Source: Halopseudomonas pachastrellae
GTDB lineage: Bacteria > Pseudomonadota > Gammaproteobacteria > Pseudomonadales > Pseudomonadaceae
NCBI RefSeq assembly: GCF_900114765.1
Contig: NZ_FOUD01000027.1
Coordinates: 1-41,336, forward strand
Length of the DNA: 41,336 bases
Reading direction: 5' to 3'
Shown: positions 32,556 to 41,069 of the stretch, in pieces
Layout of the letters: every line of letters starts with the position of its first letter
Position numbering within the stretch: position 1 is the first letter of the stretch
Notes under the pieces: model-generated
Told to the model about the DNA's origin: nothing
What the model saw: only the letters and a program-made list of their open reading frames with translations
Database searches by the model: none
Position numbers and translations under genes: made by a program

Positions 32556-34190
32556 TTAGCCAATACGCAGGTGGCGCGCCTCCGGGACTGCCACCTGCTG
32601 ATGGCTGACAATCACGATAATGCCCTGCTCGCGCCGACGCAGCAGGGACGCCAGCACCCGCTCGCGGGTCTGCGCATCCAGCCCGGCAAAGGGCTCATCC
32701 AGTAACAGCAACGGCCGCTTGGTCAGCAGCAACCGAGCCAAAGCGATACGCCGCGCCTGCCCACCCGACACCTTCGCGCCAAACTCACCCAGGGTGGTCT
32801 TCAAGCCATGCTTGCGGCTGCGCACCCAGTCAGCCAGCGCGACATCTTCCAATACCTGCCAGAGCGCCTCGTCGGTGGCTTCGGGGTCTGCCAGTCGCAG
32901 GTTCTGCGCCAGCGTCATATCAAAGATATCCAGCTGCTGCGGCAGGTAGCCAATCAGCTCGCGCAAATCCCAACGTTCAAAACCCTGACCATTGAGCAGC
33001 CGCTCACCCGTGAACGCCAGTGGCTCACCCGCCAACACCTGCAACAGCGTGCTCTTGCCGCCGCCGGACGGCCCTTCGATCAACAGCACATCACCCTGCT
33101 GCAGCTCGACCGACACATCCTCCGGACCGTTCAGCGCGCCGGGCATTCGCGCGCTCAGGTCAGACAGCGCCAGGCTCAGTGGCAACTCTGGCAACGCAGT
33201 TGCAGTGCTTGCAGGGTCCGTCTCGGCAGCCGTCAGCAGATTCAACCGATCCCGCGCCGCCTGACTGAAACCCAGCGAAATAAAGCTCGCTGCCAGCGGC
33301 AGCAGGGCTTCGGCCAGCCCCATTACCGACAGGAAGGCGGCCAGCAGCCAGGGCACCGACAACGCCCCCTGCTGCAACAGCGCATGCCCCTGCCAGAGCA
33401 CCGCAAGCAACGCCAGCGCCAGGCCCAGTTGCTGCCCCAGCGCCGTCAAACTGACCAATTTCTGCTGTCGCAGGCGCTGCTGCAGCCAGGCATCATCCTG
33501 CTGCAGAAACGCAGCCTGCTGATCGTCCCAGCGCTGCCACAGCAGCAGCGAGGTCAGCAGTTGCAAGCGGTCGAGCAAGAACTCGCGGCGCTGCTCGGCC
33601 AGCTCGGCGTCACGTCGAGCAAGGTGCGCAGCCAACCGACCACCGAGCAGCGGCACCACCAACCAGGCCAACAGCAGGCCCGGCAGCGCCGCAACCGCCA
33701 GCGAGCTGTCGAGCAACGCCAACCAGCCGAGTACCAGCAGCGTAAGCGTGGAAGCCCAGAACCAGGGCGCGACAAAGCGCAGCGGGAAGAAGTCCAGCAG
33801 GTCGATATCGGCAACCAGCCGGTGCATGGCGATGGCCGAGCGCGCTGCCGGCGTCAGCCGACGCTGCCCGGCAACGCGGGCAAACAAGCGGGTACGCAGG
33901 TCCTTGAGCAGGGCCAGCGCAGCGTTGTGGGAGGCCAGCCGCTCGGCATAACGCCCTGCGGTGCGCACGATGGCGAAGAAGCGAATGATCGCCGCTGGCC
34001 GAAAGTAATCGAACCCGTAGGCCGCCACCGTGGCCAACCCGGCCAAGGCTGCCGCACTGATAAACCAGCCGGACGTTGCCAGCAGCCCGGTCGCTGACAG
34101 CAAGGTCACAGCGCCAAGAAACAGCGCCAGATTCCACTGCCCGAGGCGGCTGCGCAGCAAGCCGCGCAAACGGATAGGTTGCTCAGGCAT
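32556..34190 (-). CDS. cydC: Cysteine/glutathione ABC exporter, CydC subunit
   Basis: 544 residues. ATG 34190 has a perfect AGGAGG six bases upstream and overlaps the cydD stop by eight bases; the open frame to a TTG at 34223 is not needed. Six membrane helices (about 1-310) precede the nucleotide-binding domain with Walker A GPSGGGKST, signature VSGGQARR and Walker B LLLLDEPFAGLD. CydDC moves reduced thiols (glutathione, cysteine) to the periplasm and binds haem; without it cytochrome bd is not assembled. Here it directly follows the oxidase genes. CydC and CydD each supply one ATPase half. Confidence 0.92.
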   Translation of the reverse strand: MPEQPIRLRGLLRSRLGQWNLALFLGAVTLLSATGLLATSGWFISAAALAGLATVAAYGFDYFRPAAIIRFFAIVRTAGRYAERLASHNAALALLKDLRTRLFARVAGQRRLTPAARSAIAMHRLVADIDLLDFFPLRFVAPWFWASTLTLLVLGWLALLDSSLAVAALPGLLLAWLVVPLLGGRLAAHLARRDAELAEQRREFLLDRLQLLTSLLLWQRWDDQQAAFLQQDDAWLQQRLRQQKLVSLTALGQQLGLALALLAVLWQGHALLQQGALSVPWLLAAFLSVMGLAEALLPLAASFISLGFSQAARDRLNLLTAAETDPASTATALPELPLSLALSDLSARMPGALNGPEDVSVELQQGDVLLIEGPSGGGKSTLLQVLAGEPLAFTGERLLNGQGFERWDLRELIGYLPQQLDIFDMTLAQNLRLADPEATDEALWQVLEDVALADWVRSRKHGLKTTLGEFGAKVSGGQARRIALARLLLTKRPLLLLDEPFAGLDAQTRERVLASLLRRREQGIIVIVSHQQVAVPEARHLRIG

Positions 34191-35856
34191 CGGCGCCCTC
34201 CTCGCTGTGTTCCGGCTGGCCAAGCGTGACTACCCGATCAGCCCAATCCAGCCCGTGCAAATCATGGCTGACCAGCAGCAGGGTGCGCCCCCGACTGAGG
34301 CGTTCGAGTAGCGAGTGAATCAGCTCGGCGGTATCGGCGTCCAGGTGCGCGGTCGGCTCATCCAGCAGCCAGACCGGCGTATCGCGCAGCAGCAATCGCG
34401 CCAGCGCCAGCCGGCTCAGTTGCCCACCGGACAGCCCCAGTCCACGTTCGCCCAGCTCCGTCTCCAGCCCTTTCGGCAACTGCCGAATCAGCGGCCAAAG
34501 CGCGACCTGCTCCAGCACTGCGATCAGTTCAGCGTCACTGGCGTTGGGCGCAGCAAGGCGCAGGTTGTCGGCGATGCTGCCGTGCAGGATCGGCACCTGT
34601 TGGGCCAGATAACCCACATGGCGCAGCCAGTCCGGCCGCGACAGTTCCAGCAACGACTGACCATTGACCAGCAACTCGCCCTGCCAGGGCACAAAACCCA
34701 GCAGCGCCTCCAGCAAGCTCGACTTGCCGCTGCCACTGGCGCCCTGCACCACGACTCGCTCGGCGGGCTGCACGCTCAAGTCCAGCGGCGCCAGGCGGCC
34801 CTCAATAGCCAATTGTTTGCAGTGGATACCGGGCGCGGCGCTCAGCGCCAGCGACTCCCGGCCCGGATGCTCCCAAACCTGTTGATTCAGCAGCGGCAAC
34901 AACTCGGTCATCGCCCCTTCGGCTTCAGCCTTGGCGTGGTAGTCAGTACCGAGTTGGCGCAGCGGCGCATAGAACTCCGGCGCCACCAGCAGAATGAACA
35001 GCGCGCCCAGATAAGGCACGGGGATCTCGCCCTTGGCCCAGGGCAGGATACCGAGCAGGCCAAGCCCCAAGTAGAGCGCCACCAGGGCAATCGCCAGCGA
35101 GGCAAACAGCTCCAGCACCGCACCCGAGAGAAAGGCCATGCGCAAAACTCGCATGGTGCCGGCACGGTAATGCTCGGCGGCGGTTTCGACTTCCGCCTCA
35201 GCCGCCGGCAACGCGCCCAGATGGCGCAGCGTCCAGCTGCCGCGCAGCAGATCGCTGAAACGCCCGCTCATGCGCGCCAGCGCGATGAACTGGCGCTGAC
35301 TGGCAGAGGCTGCGGCCTTGCCGAGCAGAATCATAAAAACGGGCACCAGCGGCGCCGTCAGCAGCAGCAGAACCGCTGCCAGCGGGCTGAACACAGCGGT
35401 GCAACTGACCAGCAACACCGGCACCAGCAGCACCAGCTGTCGCTGCACCCGGTAGCGGCTGATGTAGGCATCCAGCGCCTCGACCTGCTCCAGCAGGCGG
35501 CTGCCCAGTTCAGCATCCGCGCCCAATTGCGCCCTTGCCGGCCCCAGCGCCGCCAAGCGCTGCAGCAGCATGCGCCGCAAGTCACTGCGCGCGCGCAAAC
35601 TGGCCAACTGACTGGCCTGTTCGCGGCCGTACTGCAGCAGCGGACGACCGATCAGGCAGAGCGCCAACCAGGGCAGCAATGCGGTCAACAGCTGCGCCTG
35701 GGAATCACCCAACCCGCCCTGCTGCCAGGCCACCAGCCAACCGGAGAACAGCTGCGCCAGCAACCAGCACTGCCAGACAAAAAGCCCCGCCGCCGCAAGC
35801 GCGAACAGCAGGGCCAGATTAAGCAGGGAAGACTGCGGCGCCAACAGCCGACTCAA
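34183..35856 (-). CDS. cydD: Cysteine/glutathione ABC exporter, CydD subunit
   Basis: 557 residues from the first in-frame canonical start, TTG 35856, which has no Shine-Dalgarno and seems to cut into the conserved N-terminus. The frame is open up to a TAG at 35914..35916, and the only codon correctly placed after a strong AGGAG (six bases) is ATC at 35896..35898. Translation from there would add 14 residues, including SASSW, which resembles the start of other CydD proteins. The body is typical: six membrane helices (about 1-300), Walker A GASGSGKSS, signature LSGGQLSR and Walker B VWLLDEPTAHLD. It works with CydC, which overlaps its end. The coordinates are therefore a minimum. Confidence 0.9.
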   Translation of the reverse strand: MSRLLAPQSSLLNLALLFALAAAGLFVWQCWLLAQLFSGWLVAWQQGGLGDSQAQLLTALLPWLALCLIGRPLLQYGREQASQLASLRARSDLRRMLLQRLAALGPARAQLGADAELGSRLLEQVEALDAYISRYRVQRQLVLLVPVLLVSCTAVFSPLAAVLLLLTAPLVPVFMILLGKAAASASQRQFIALARMSGRFSDLLRGSWTLRHLGALPAAEAEVETAAEHYRAGTMRVLRMAFLSGAVLELFASLAIALVALYLGLGLLGILPWAKGEIPVPYLGALFILLVAPEFYAPLRQLGTDYHAKAEAEGAMTELLPLLNQQVWEHPGRESLALSAAPGIHCKQLAIEGRLAPLDLSVQPAERVVVQGASGSGKSSLLEALLGFVPWQGELLVNGQSLLELSRPDWLRHVGYLAQQVPILHGSIADNLRLAAPNASDAELIAVLEQVALWPLIRQLPKGLETELGERGLGLSGGQLSRLALARLLLRDTPVWLLDEPTAHLDADTAELIHSLLERLSRGRTLLLVSHDLHGLDWADRVVTLGQPEHSEEGADA

Positions 35857-35884
35857 CCAGCTGCTGGCGCTACGCGGATCACTC

Positions 35885-35998
35885 TCAGTCGACTTGATCT
35901 TCTTCTCCTACATAGCCGTTGAGTTCCAGCCACATGGCGTTGACGATGCCGAACGCGCAGGCCAGCAATACGCCGAGAATCCAGGTGAAATACCACAT
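35885..35998 (-). CDS. cydX: Cytochrome bd oxidase small subunit CydX
   Basis: 37 residues. It starts MWYFTWILGVLLACAFGIVN and ends in a short acidic tail, GEEDQVD. One membrane helix fills most of the protein. CydX (YbgT family) binds next to CydA and stabilises the haem groups of cytochrome bd. The ATG at 35998 is preceded by AAGGAG with good spacing, and it begins 15 bases after the cydB stop. The MWYF(T/S)W opening and ACAFGIVNAMW are typical. Its 3' end probably overlaps the true cydD start. Confidence 0.93.
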   Translation of the reverse strand: MWYFTWILGVLLACAFGIVNAMWLELNGYVGEEDQVD

Positions 35999-36013
35999 AG
36001 TCTTCTCCTTCCG

Positions 36014-37150
36014 TTAGTACAGGCTGTGGGAGTTATCGCGAATGTGCTGCTCGTTCAGACGGCCGCGCATCACAAAATATCCCCAGGCGGTGTAACCAAG
36101 AATGACCGGCACGAACACGCAGGCCACGCAGAACATGATGAACAGCGTGGTTTCACTGGCAGTCGCATCCCACATGGTCAGGCTATGGTTCGGCATGCTG
36201 GACGACGGCATGACGAAGGGGAACATGCTCAGGCCGGCGGTGATCAGCACCATGGCCATTGCCAGCGCCGAGCTGACAAACGCCATTGCGTGCTTGCGCG
36301 CCTTGCTGAACAGGGCACAGAACACAAAGCAGATCACACCCAGCGCCGGCACCGCCCACAGCAGCGGCACTTTGGCGTAATTGCCAAACCAGGCTGCAGA
36401 GCTGATTTCGACGACCTTGTCGATGGTGCGGTTGTCGCCGTTGGTGTCGATCACGCTGACCACCTGATAGCCGTCGACACCCAGCCACAGCCAGACGCCG
36501 GCCATCACGAACAGCACCGCACAGACCAGCGACAGCAGGCCAGCCATGGCTTCACTGCGCGCCTTGATCTGCCCCTCGGTCTTGAGCTGCAGATAGGTCG
36601 CACCGTGGTTGACGATCATCAGCAGGCTGAGCACCCCGGCCAGCAGCGCGAAGGGGTTGAGCAGCGCCCAGAAGCTGCCGGTGTACTCAAAGCGCAGCAA
36701 CTCATCGAAGTGGAAAGGCACGCCCTGCAGCAGGTTGCCAAAGGCCACACCGAAGATCAGTGCAGGGATCGCCGAGCCGGCAGTCAGTGCCCAGTCCCAA
36801 CGGCTGCGCCAGACTTCGCTGTCGATCTTGGAGCGATACTCAAAGGCCAGCGGCCGCAGGAACAAGGCAAACAGCGTCAGCATCATGGCCAGATAAAAGC
36901 CACTGAACGAGGCCGCGTAAACCGTCGGCCAGGCGGCGAACAGCGCGCCACCGGCGGTTACCAGCCAGACCTGGTTACCGTCCCAGTGCGGCGCGATCGA
37001 GTTGATCATCACGCGCCGCTCATCGTTGCTCTTGCCAACAATTTTCAGCAGCGCGGCAACGCCCATGTCAAAGCCGTCGGTGACCACAAAGCCAATCAGC
37101 AGAACCCCGATCAGCACCCACCAGATGAACCGTAATGCTTCGTAATCCAT
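36014..37150 (-). CDS. cydB: Cytochrome bd ubiquinol oxidase subunit II
   Basis: 378 residues, nearly the same length as E. coli CydB. It forms the structural partner of CydA in the inner membrane. FIWWVLIGVLLIGFVVTDGFDMGVAAL and NSIAPHWDGNQVWLVTAGGALFAAWP are the classical blocks, and Asp29 and Asp58 (of the DGF and HWDGNQVW blocks) lie along the proton path. About eight or nine membrane helices are visible. It begins two bases after the cydA stop. The close likeness to the E. coli bd-I form, rather than to CioB, is clear by eye. Confidence 0.96.
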   Translation of the reverse strand: MDYEALRFIWWVLIGVLLIGFVVTDGFDMGVAALLKIVGKSNDERRVMINSIAPHWDGNQVWLVTAGGALFAAWPTVYAASFSGFYLAMMLTLFALFLRPLAFEYRSKIDSEVWRSRWDWALTAGSAIPALIFGVAFGNLLQGVPFHFDELLRFEYTGSFWALLNPFALLAGVLSLLMIVNHGATYLQLKTEGQIKARSEAMAGLLSLVCAVLFVMAGVWLWLGVDGYQVVSVIDTNGDNRTIDKVVEISSAAWFGNYAKVPLLWAVPALGVICFVFCALFSKARKHAMAFVSSALAMAMVLITAGLSMFPFVMPSSSMPNHSLTMWDATASETTLFIMFCVACVFVPVILGYTAWGYFVMRGRLNEQHIRDNSHSLY

Positions 37151-37152
37151 GA

Positions 37153-38709
37153 TCAGGCCTCCTGTGCTTCGGCAGTTTCCAGGTCATAGCGACCGGTGTG
37201 CAGGCTCGACGGCCCCTTGCGCGCGTACTTGGTCATCAGCCAGATCTCGATGATCACAAAGATGCTGTACAGCACCGCGATGGAGATCAGGGTGAACAGC
37301 ACATCGCCCGGACTCAGCTGCGAGGCTGCCATATGGGTCGGCAGGATTTCACCGATAGCCCAGGGCTGACGGCCATATTCGGCGACGAACCAGCCCATCT
37401 CACTGGCAATCCACGGCAGCGGCAAGCTGAACAACGCAAACTTGAGCAGCCATTTGGGCTTGTCCACGGTGCGGCGCGCGCTATGCCAGAAGGCGCAGGC
37501 AAACAGCAGCAGCATCAGAAAACCGCAACCAACCATGACGCGGAAGCTCCAGAACAACGGCCAGACCTTGGGCACGGTCGCCTCCACGGCGTTGGCAATT
37601 TCTTCCGGTGTGGCATTGAGCACGTCATCGGTGTAGCCGCTGAGCAGCAGACCAAAGCCCAGATCATCGCGCACCGCGTTGAACTGCTCGACCGTGGCGG
37701 AGGACTTGTCACCAGCGCGGATGCGCTGCATCAGGTCATAAGCCTCCTGGCCGCGGATGATGCGCTCCAGGTTCTCTTCCTTGATCTGCTGCAGGCCCTT
37801 GACCTCTTCATCCAGCGAACGGGTGGCGATCAAGCCGAGTACCGCCGGGATCTTGATCGCGTAGTCGGTGTGCTGGGCCTCGGCATTGGGGATGCCGATC
37901 AAGGTGAAGGCTGCCGGCGGGGTCTGGGTTTCCCACTCGGCTTCAACCGCTGCCAGCTTGACCTGCTGCACCTCGCCCACTTCGTAGCCAGACTCGTCAC
38001 CGAGCACGATGACCGACAGCGCACTGGCCAGACCGAAGGCCGAAGCGATAGCAAAACTGCGGCGGGCAAAGGCCAGGTCGCGGCCCTTGAGCAGGTAGTA
38101 GCTGGAAATGGCCAGCACAAAGATGGAACCCGTGACATAGCCCGCCGAGACGGTGTGAACGAACTTGACCTGGGCAACCGGGTTAAGCAGCACTTCGGCG
38201 AAGTCGGTCAGCTCCATACGCATGGTTTCGATATTGAACTCGGAGCCAATCGGATGCTGCATCCAGCCGTTGGCGACCAAAATCCACAGAGCCGACAGGT
38301 TGGTACCCAGCGCCATCAGCCAGGTCACTGCCAGGTGCTTGACCTTGCTCATGCGCTCCCAACCGAAGAAGAACAAACCGAACAGCGTTGATTCCAGGAA
38401 GAACGCCATAAGCGCTTCAATCGCCAGCGGTGCGCCAAAGATGTCGCCGACGTAGTGGGAGTAATAGGACCAGTTGGTACCGAACTGGAATTCCATCGCC
38501 AGGCCGGTAGTTACCCCAAGAGCGAAGTTGATACCGAAGAGCTTGCCCCAGAACTGGGTCATGTCTCGGTAAATGGTCTTGCCGGTCATCACATAGACCG
38601 ACTCCATGATGGCCAGTAGAAAGGCCATACCCAACGTCAGGGGAACAAACAGGAAGTGAATCATCGCCGTCATGGCGAACTGCATTCGTGAGAGTTCTAC
38701 GATATCCAT
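37153..38709 (-). CDS. cydA: Cytochrome bd ubiquinol oxidase subunit I
   Basis: 518 residues. This subunit oxidises quinol and reduces oxygen to water with three haems, with high oxygen affinity. The residues that define the family sit one position before their E. coli numbers: haem ligands His18, His185 and Met392; Glu98 and Glu106; Arg390; and, in the Q-loop, Lys251 and Glu256 ([24 protein letters not shown]). The Q-loop is long, as in E. coli bd-I, not short as in cyanide-insensitive oxidases. GRQPWAIGE is intact. The ATG at 38709 has GGAG seven bases upstream. It leads the cydABXDC cluster. Confidence 0.97.
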   Translation of the reverse strand: MDIVELSRMQFAMTAMIHFLFVPLTLGMAFLLAIMESVYVMTGKTIYRDMTQFWGKLFGINFALGVTTGLAMEFQFGTNWSYYSHYVGDIFGAPLAIEALMAFFLESTLFGLFFFGWERMSKVKHLAVTWLMALGTNLSALWILVANGWMQHPIGSEFNIETMRMELTDFAEVLLNPVAQVKFVHTVSAGYVTGSIFVLAISSYYLLKGRDLAFARRSFAIASAFGLASALSVIVLGDESGYEVGEVQQVKLAAVEAEWETQTPPAAFTLIGIPNAEAQHTDYAIKIPAVLGLIATRSLDEEVKGLQQIKEENLERIIRGQEAYDLMQRIRAGDKSSATVEQFNAVRDDLGFGLLLSGYTDDVLNATPEEIANAVEATVPKVWPLFWSFRVMVGCGFLMLLLFACAFWHSARRTVDKPKWLLKFALFSLPLPWIASEMGWFVAEYGRQPWAIGEILPTHMAASQLSPGDVLFTLISIAVLYSIFVIIEIWLMTKYARKGPSSLHTGRYDLETAEAQEA

Positions 38710-38787
38710 CTGCGTACTCCGCTCGGAGGAATCATCAGGTCAATTCGGTCACCGCCGACAAACATAACGGACACATGTTTGCCGAAC

Positions 38788-38840
38788 TAGTATGGCTCAG
38801 CCCCCGGCAAGCGGGGACTGGGCGAATTGACGCACGTCAC
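38788..38840 (-). promoter_or_regulatory. cydA promoter region with Anr/FNR-like box
   Basis: TTGACGCACGTCAC (38827..38840) resembles the Anr/FNR box TTGAT-N4-ATCAA with three mismatches and contains the palindrome TGACG-CA-CGTCA. A possible -10, CATACT on the minus strand (38789..38794), lies downstream. The box would be centred near -50 instead of the usual -41.5. A GC hairpin, GCCCC...GGGG, lies between the two. Oxygen control is expected for cydAB, but the match is moderate. The 174-base gap also holds a weak hairpin, CTCC-GGAG, after lrgB. Confidence 0.4.
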
Positions 38841-38883
38841 GTTCGACGCACAGATGCGGGAAATACTCCCCAGCGGAGAAAAT

Positions 38884-39612
38884 TCAGCCCTGAAAAACCA
38901 TCCAGAGCGATACCGCAAGCGGCAAAAGCAGCGCGGTAGCCGTGCCCATCAGGCTCATGGCCAGGGCAGAAAAGGCGCCAGCCTCCTCCCCCTCTTCCAG
39001 CGCCCGCGAGGTACCCACCGCATGCGCGGTCAGGCCCATCGCCATCCCCCAGGCAGCCGGATGGTCCACGCCGCACAGACGCAGCAGCACCGGGCCGAAG
39101 ATGGCCCCAAGCACACCGGTAAACATCACGAACACCGCCGCCAGCGCCGCCACACCGCCGATCTGCTCGGCCACCAGCATGGCAATCGGCGAGGTTACCG
39201 ACTTGGGTGCCATGGTCATCATGATCATTGGCTCGGCGCCCAGCAGCCAGGCCAGCAGTACCGCAAGCACGGTCGCCAGAGTACCGCCTACCAGCAAGCA
39301 GATCAGCACCGGCCAGAAATAGCTGCGGATGCGGCGAAAGTTCATGTACAGCGGCACCGCCAGCGCAACGGTGGCCGGCCCCAGCAGTACCTGCAAGGGT
39401 TGCACGGCCTCGCGGTAATGGGCGTAATCCTGCCCGGCCGCCAGAATCACCAGCACCAGCACGGCAGTGGAGACCAGCACCGGGTGAAACACGGCCAGCT
39501 TGGTACGCTGATAGAGTGCCACGCCCAACTGGTAAGCCGCCAGGGTCACACCGACCCAGAACAGGGGGTGGTTGGCAACGGCCTGCCAGGCCTGCAGCAG
39601 AGTGCCGCTCAT
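38884..39612 (-). CDS. lrgB: LrgB/CidB-family membrane protein
   Basis: 242 residues with several membrane helices. GLLRG-type spacing is absent, but the family blocks LLGPATVALAVPLY, APKSVTSPIAM and GMAMGLTAHAVGTSRALE are clear. Together with LrgA it forms a membrane system first described as an antiholin of murein hydrolases and later shown to move pyruvate or related compounds in some bacteria. The start overlaps the lrgA stop in ATGA. Nothing in the sequence decides between the proposed roles. Confidence 0.9.
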   Translation of the reverse strand: MSGTLLQAWQAVANHPLFWVGVTLAAYQLGVALYQRTKLAVFHPVLVSTAVLVLVILAAGQDYAHYREAVQPLQVLLGPATVALAVPLYMNFRRIRSYFWPVLICLLVGGTLATVLAVLLAWLLGAEPMIMMTMAPKSVTSPIAMLVAEQIGGVAALAAVFVMFTGVLGAIFGPVLLRLCGVDHPAAWGMAMGLTAHAVGTSRALEEGEEAGAFSALAMSLMGTATALLLPLAVSLWMVFQG

Positions 39613-39968
39613 GGTGCCTTCCTCCGTTCCTGACGCTCGATCAGCTTCTGCATAAGCCAGCCACAGAACGGCATGCTCAGCGCCAGCGACAGGGCCAGGG
39701 TGACCAGAATCGCCGTGGCATCAGCCAGAATCTCACTGCCGTAGGCCATGATGCCCACTGCCGGCGGCACCAGAATCAACGGCAGGTAGGTGAGCAGACC
39801 ACTGGCGGCCAGGCTGATCGACTCGCTCACACCGCCGCGCACGCACAGGTACACCACCATCAGCAACATGCCGATGATCGGGCCAGGTAAAAAGGGCAAC
39901 ACCAGCACATTCAGGCCGGTCCCCAGCAACTGAAAGAACACCAGCCAGGTCAGTCCACGTAGCAACAT
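39609..39968 (-). CDS. lrgA: LrgA/CidA-family holin-like protein
   Basis: 119 residues from ATG 39968, the normal size of this family. The frame is open up to 40073, but the extra residues are polar and unrelated, while MLLRGLTWLVFFQLLGTGLN starts with the first membrane helix. Four helices are visible, with the family motif LPGPIIGMLLM and LLTYLPLILVPPAVGIMAYG. GGAG lies 11 bases before the ATG. It is co-translated with lrgB. Confidence 0.88.
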   Translation of the reverse strand: MLLRGLTWLVFFQLLGTGLNVLVLPFLPGPIIGMLLMVVYLCVRGGVSESISLAASGLLTYLPLILVPPAVGIMAYGSEILADATAILVTLALSLALSMPFCGWLMQKLIERQERRKAP

Positions 39969-40054
39969 CAGTCCAGAGTCTCCGGTCACGACAGCAAACC
40001 GGCAAGGGTAAACACTCGCCCGAACAGTGCCTAGCCCTACTATGGTGAAATAGC

Positions 40055-40071
40055 GTTTCCAATCTGGAAAC
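40055..40071. promoter_or_regulatory. Palindrome in the lrgA-ompK divergent promoter region
   Basis: GTTTCCA-ATC-TGGAAAC is a perfect 7-bp inverted repeat 87 bases from the lrgA start and 110 bases from the porin start. A smaller inverted repeat, CTAT-N6-ATAG (40040..40053), lies beside it. It fits a dimeric regulator site, and T-N11-A is present, but no regulator gene is adjacent. Confidence 0.5.
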
Positions 40072-40114
40072 ACCGCCGTTCTCCGACAGGCGCCAGCTGC
40101 GCCTGCTGCGGTTT

Positions 40115-40123
40115 TGCTATACC
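40115..40123 (+). promoter_or_regulatory. Extended -10 promoter of the porin-like gene
   Basis: TGCTATACC gives a TG-N-TATACC extended -10 about 58 bases before the ATG; no good -35 is seen. A second TATAAA at 40162..40167 is too close to the start codon to serve. Confidence 0.4.
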
Positions 40124-40180
40124 ATTCGCGCCGGCGTTACACCCCTCTACACCCCGTTCAATATAAATGGAGAAACATCC

Positions 40181-40957
40181 ATGAACCGCCTGACCCGCGC
40201 CGCCATGGGCAGCACCCTGATGCTGGCCAGCAGCCTTGCAAACGCTTACCCGCTGCTGTGGCAAAACAACAGCCTGACCTATCTGTACGGCACCGACTTC
40301 CAGGTTGACCCGGACACCCAGCAAACCTTGACCTTCGAGCACGCCAGCGGCTGGACCAAGGGTGACCTGTTCATCTTCTTCGACAGCATCCACTACAACG
40401 GTGGCACCAACGCAGCCGGCGACAACAGCACCTACTACGGTGAAGTGTCCCCGCGCCTGTCGCTGAGCAAGATCACCGGCCAGAGCTTTGCCTTCGGCCC
40501 GATCACCGACGTGCTGCTGGCAGGCACCTACGAGTTCGGCCGTCATGACCTGAAAAACTACCTGCTCGGCCCGGCCGTTGACCTGAACATCCCCGGCTTC
40601 GACTACTTCCAGCTGAACACCTATTACCGCCACGCCGACAACGACGAAAGCGGCCGCGGTATCTGGCAGATCACCCCGGTCTGGGCTTACACCGTGCCGG
40701 TGGGCAACTCTGACGTGCTGATCGACGGCTTCATCGACTGGGTTGTCGACAACGACGGCGACAACTACCACGCCAACCTGCACATCAACCCGCAGATCAA
40801 ATACGATCTGGGCAAGGCGCTGGGCTGGTCCGAAAAACAGCTGTACACCGGTATCGAGTACGACTACTGGAAACACAAGTACGGCATCGAAAACGGCACC
40901 TTCGGTCTGGATACCCACCAGAGCGCTACCAACCTGATCGCCAAGTACCACTTCTGA
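40181..40957 (+). CDS. Outer membrane protein, Tsx/OmpK-like (nucleoside-specific channel family)
   Basis: 258 residues. The signal peptide MNRLTRAAMGSTLMLASSLANA is followed by mature YPLLWQNNSLTYLYG. The rest alternates aromatic and polar residues in beta-strand fashion and ends in Phe (KYHF), the C-terminal signature recognised by the Bam machinery. The LTYLYGTDFQVDP...QTLTFEHASGWTKGDLFIFFD opening is typical of the OmpK/Tsx-type 12-strand channel family. Nucleoside uptake is the usual guess but is not proven. GGAG lies eight bases before the ATG. It stands alone, divergent from lrgAB, and ends at a terminator against which an insertion sequence has landed. Confidence 0.88.
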   Translation: MNRLTRAAMGSTLMLASSLANAYPLLWQNNSLTYLYGTDFQVDPDTQQTLTFEHASGWTKGDLFIFFDSIHYNGGTNAAGDNSTYYGEVSPRLSLSKITGQSFAFGPITDVLLAGTYEFGRHDLKNYLLGPAVDLNIPGFDYFQLNTYYRHADNDESGRGIWQITPVWAYTVPVGNSDVLIDGFIDWVVDNDGDNYHANLHINPQIKYDLGKALGWSEKQLYTGIEYDYWKHKYGIENGTFGLDTHQSATNLIAKYHF

Positions 40958-40973
40958 TCAGGGCATAAAAAAA

Positions 40974-40991
40974 CCGCAGCCAAGGCTGCGG
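40974..40991 (+). terminator. Terminator of the porin-like gene, joined to the IS
   Basis: CCGCAGCC-AA-GGCTGCGG is a perfect 8-bp stem 16 bases after the stop, preceded by seven A. Only one T follows before the insertion sequence begins with CAGACTG, so the expected T-run has been displaced by the insertion. Confidence 0.8.
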
Positions 40992-41004
40992 TCAGACTGC
41001 TGAC

Positions 41005-41033
41005 AAAGCCCCTAGCCGAAAGGCGGGGGCTTT
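41005..41033 (+). terminator. Terminator-like hairpin inside the IS, right copy
   Basis: AAAGCCCC and GGGGCTTT flank a GCC-GAAA-GGC tetraloop hairpin, followed by a T-rich stretch, TTTTGTTT. It is placed 13 bases inside the element end and 37 bases before the transposase start. Confidence 0.7.
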
Positions 41034-41069
41034 TGTTTAATGGGTTGTCGTTTATCGCAGGCCAACCCG

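Noticed and set aside
40162..40167. TATAAA as promoter of the porin-like gene
   Set aside because: It would leave a leader of under ten bases and overlap the ribosome-binding site.
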